The position numbers and the translations under genes are program-made. Shown piece after piece: positions 17,106 through 20,000 of a DNA stretch of 20,000 nt. Origin of the DNA: Tubiluchus corallicola (taxonomy: Eukaryota; Priapulida; Priapulimorpha; Priapulimorphida; Tubiluchidae); contig JAQGDQ010001293.1 of the NCBI GenBank assembly GCA_030141605.1, positions 15,001 to 35,000 on the forward strand, in the 5' to 3' direction. The notes beneath the pieces are model-generated. The model ran no database searches. It was not told the origin of the DNA and worked only from the letters and a program-made list of their open reading frames with translations. Numbering within the stretch: position 1 is the first letter of the stretch; each line of letters opens with the position of its first letter.

Positions 17106-17514
17106 AAAATGGCCATCGACAACGCTGAGTACTTCCAGTATGGCTGTTGGAGAAACCGTATTGAGCTTTTGCTGTTTAATTGTGAACAGTGCAGTGCTGA
17201 GAGCTATTCTCCACAAACAGTATGTGGTTTTAGGTATTGTCTTACTATTGATTCCCGTTTAAGTTCATTCATTGAAAAATCATTCGGTATTCATGCATGG
17301 AGTTCAGTAACACTTATAGAAAATGTTTTAAAAGCGGTTGCTTAGGCGAGGTAAAGCAACGGTCTCTGTTATGTAACTTCAGCCACTTAGCAGTAAATTA
17401 ACGAGCGCGTGTATTGCACATCGAAATAATACCCTGTTGTCGAAATGATTTGAAATCTCTATCTCGGTGTTTCTCTTTCTCTCTTTATTTATCTTTCTTT
17501 CCCTTCCTCTTCCA

Positions 17515-17516
<2 letters not shown>
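17106..17516. other. Unassigned DNA with an 84-codon open frame
   Basis: The frame at 17091-17345 starts with MMTSLKMAIDNAEYF and contains four cysteines, but I recognise no family, see no splice sites that fit, and its start overlaps the possible MITE A fragment. Not enough to call a gene. Confidence 0.3.
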
Positions 17517-17559
<43 letters not shown>

Positions 17560-17584
17560 CGTGCGTGCGTGCGTGCGTGTGTGC

Positions 17585-17615
<31 letters not shown>

Positions 17616-17635
17616 TGTATGTATGTATGTATGTA
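17517..17635. repeat. Compound microsatellite (TC)n-(GT/GTGC)n-(ATGT)n
   Basis: (TC)18 at about 17517-17552 passes directly into gtgtgtgc then repeated gtgc units to about 17584, then about twelve atgt units to 17635. The 114-codon frame 17414-17758 reads through it (runs of S-L, then C-V, then M-Y-V-C) and is an artefact. Confidence 0.95.
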
Positions 17636-18325
17636 CAGGTTAGCAATAAAATTATATTTTCCTATAAATGTGATTCTGATGCTCGAGACGCGGCCTACTT
17701 TGAAGTAATACGTTCCTCAGCTGAAGTAGATCGGTTTATCACAACTTCAAACCACTAAGTTCATACAAGACTACATTTTCCACCATTTGGCTTGGCTAAA
17801 CAGCGCCTTACGTGGAATAGCCCTTTGACCGTTTCCGTTAAACTGTGCTTTCAACTAAAGTGTTCACAAAGCTGTATCCGTGCACACATAGATCAGAACA
17901 AGTAGTCGTTTGGTGATAATTAACAATTATCGTTCATTCCAGTTCTAATTATAGCACGCAATACCGTTTTTAGAAAGCTGGAATTGAACCATATTTAATC
18001 GAGGTCGTGTCCTTGTACTTCCCTAAAGCAGTTTATGCTGTTTTCTTTTTCTATCATTTCGCGGAATGAACTATTTATATTTTAGAATTTAGAATTTATT
18101 GGTAGATTTACCGTGATGATTATACAATGATAGTTTTTACAAAAAGCATTGAATTAACACAAATTTTACAAAGAAAAAACATTAATATATAATTTTTATT
18201 GAGACTACTTGTTTGCCTTTGGACAACACCAGGAAGAAAATCTTGTGATGGTGCTGCCCAGATTAATGGTAAATTTGAAATTTGAGAAACAAAACAGAAG
18301 TGCATTAAATGATCTCTCTTGCATT
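17636..18325. other. Unassigned intergenic DNA
   Basis: No repeat copy or RNA gene recognised. An imperfect inverted pair, gttcattccagttct at about 17932 and agctggaattgaacc at about 17976, is visible. A minus-strand frame at 18120-18401 depends on the adjacent (CA)n tract. Confidence 0.35.
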
Positions 18326-18759
<434 letters not shown>

Positions 18760-20000
18760 GTTAGTTTTGTAATGATGGATATGTTTTTGGCTCAGTTAAC
18801 TGAACTGTTAGTTTTGTAATAATGTATATGTTTTTGGCTCAGTTAACTGAACTGTTAGTTTCGTAATGATGAATAAGTTTTTGGCTCAGTTAACTGAGCT
18901 GCTAGTTTTGTAATAATGGATATGTTTTTGGCTCAGTTAACTGAACTGTTAGTTTTGTAATAATGGATATGTTTTTGGCTCAGTTAACTGAGCTGTTAGT
19001 TTTGTAATGATGAATATGTTTTTGGCTCAGTTAACTGAACTGTTAGTTTTGTAATGATGAATAAGTTTTTGGCTCAGTTAACTGAACTGTTAGTTTTGTA
19101 ATAATGGATATGTTTTTGGCTCAGTTAACTGAACTGTTAGTTTTGTAATGATGAATATGTTTTTGGCTCAGTTAACTGAACTGTTAGTTTTGTAATGATG
19201 AATAAGTTTTTGGCTCAGTTAACTGAACTGTTAGTTTTGTAATGATGGATATGTTTTTGGCTCAGTTAACTGAACTGTTAGTTTTGTAATAATGGATATG
19301 TTTTTGGCTCAGTTAACTGAACTGTTAGTTTTGTAATAATGGATATGTTTTTGGCTCAGTTAACTGAACTGTTAGTTTTGTAATAATGGATATGTTTTTG
19401 GCTCAGTTAACTGAACTGTTAGTTTTGTAATGATGAATAAGTTTTTGGCTCAGTTAACTGAACTGTTAGTTTTGTAATAATGGATATGTTTTTGGCTCAG
19501 TTAACTGAACTGTTAGTTTTGTAATGATGGATATGTTTTTGGCTCAGTTAACTGAATTGCTAGTTTTGTAATAATGGATATGTTTTTGGCTCAGTTAACT
19601 GAACTGTTAGTTTTGTAATAATGGATATGTTTTTGGCTCAGTTAACTGAACTGTTAGTTTTGTAATAATGGATATGTTTTTGGCTCAGTTAACTGAACTG
19701 TTAGTTTGTAATGATGAATAAGTTTTTGGCTCAGTTAACTGAACTGTTAGTTTTGTAATGATGAATAAGTTTTTGGCTCAGTTAACTGAACTGTTAGTTT
19801 TGTAATAATGGATATGTTTTTGGCTCAGTTAACTGAACTGTTAGTTTTGTAATAATGGATATGTTTTTGGCTCAGTTAACTGAACTGCTAGTTTTGTAAT
19901 AATGGATATGTTTTTGGCTCAGTTAACTGAACTGTTAGTTTTGTAATAATGGATATGTTTTTGGCTCAGTTAACTGAACTGCTAGTTTTGTAATAATGGA
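18760..20000. repeat. 47-bp palindrome-bearing satellite (26+ units, runs off the edge)
   Basis: Unit: ttagttttgtaat[g/a]atg[g/a]ata[t/a]g followed by tttttggctcagttaactga[a/g]ctg, exact 47-bp period (ctcagttaac at 18791, 18838, 18885 and onward). Every unit carries the palindrome TCAGTTAACTGA. Three main variants alternate irregularly: aataatggatatg, aatgatgaataag and aatgatg[g/a]atatg. Two units (the third and fifth) have tgagct in place of tgaact, extending the palindrome to GCTCAGTTAACTGAGC. One unit near 19702 has a 1-bp deletion. In-frame TAA codons rule out coding. The array continues past the window end. Confidence 0.95.

Noticed and set aside
17091-17345. 84-codon frame as a small gene
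   Set aside because: No homologue recognised, its start overlaps a possible MITE A fragment, and such frames are expected by chance in 20 kb.
18760-20000. CRISPR array with palindromic repeats
   Set aside because: The whole 47-bp unit is conserved with no variable spacer; a satellite array.

Overview
This window looks like non-coding DNA from the nuclear genome of an invertebrate animal. It is AT-rich, with very long dinucleotide runs, several minisatellites, tRNA- and 5S-derived retroposon pieces, a decayed non-LTR retrotransposon end and several families of short inverted-repeat (MITE-like) elements. I see no operon structure, bacterial gene density, rRNA operon or CRISPR array. The mix would suit a marine invertebrate such as a cnidarian or mollusc, but I cannot fix the phylum from sequence alone.

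No protein-coding gene could be supported. The two longest open frames, about 273 and 296 codons, lie on opposite strands of one 36-bp minisatellite and stay open because 36 is divisible by three. The other open frames are 60-141 codons, show no domain I recognise, and many lie inside repeats.

Layout. 1-960: unassigned AT-rich DNA with a 63-bp tandem duplication. 964-1380: a two-unit minisatellite (83/82-bp units, then 72-bp units, sharing one module). 2095-2565: a GC-rich segment ending in a 5S-rRNA-derived piece on the minus strand. 3681-4488: an 800-bp GGTT/GGCT array. 4998-5230 and 9583-9830: two diverged copies of one dispersed repeat. 6174-6568: an element with CTAG-GGGTGAGCAT termini and GAATCGAA sub-repeats. 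6612-7163 and 14142-14691: two copies of MITE family A. 7164-8250: mostly unique DNA with a weak first-exon candidate. 8253-8990: the 3' end of a non-LTR retrotransposon. 10370-11035 and 15002-15653: two copies of MITE family B, each flanked by TTAA. 11369-11652: a tRNA-derived SINE with a (TTA)n tail. 12107-12198: a 23-bp minisatellite. 12421-12881: a piggyBac-type MITE with TTAA duplications. 13222-13977: the 36-bp minisatellite. 15739-16390: a 96-bp repeat interrupted by a (TC)47 tract and AT-rich DNA. 17517-17635 and 18326-18525: compound microsatellites. 18760 to the right edge: a 47-bp satellite whose every unit carries a TCAGTTAACTGA palindrome.

The best leads are the two MITE families (A and B), which together with a third dispersed repeat carry a full CRE-type palindrome TGACGTCA; the 5S-derived retroposon; the palindromic 47-bp satellite; and the 36-bp minisatellite whose variation is almost confined to one CG/TA/CA/TG dinucleotide. 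I found no convincing new gene system. All copy counts and alignments were made by eye.
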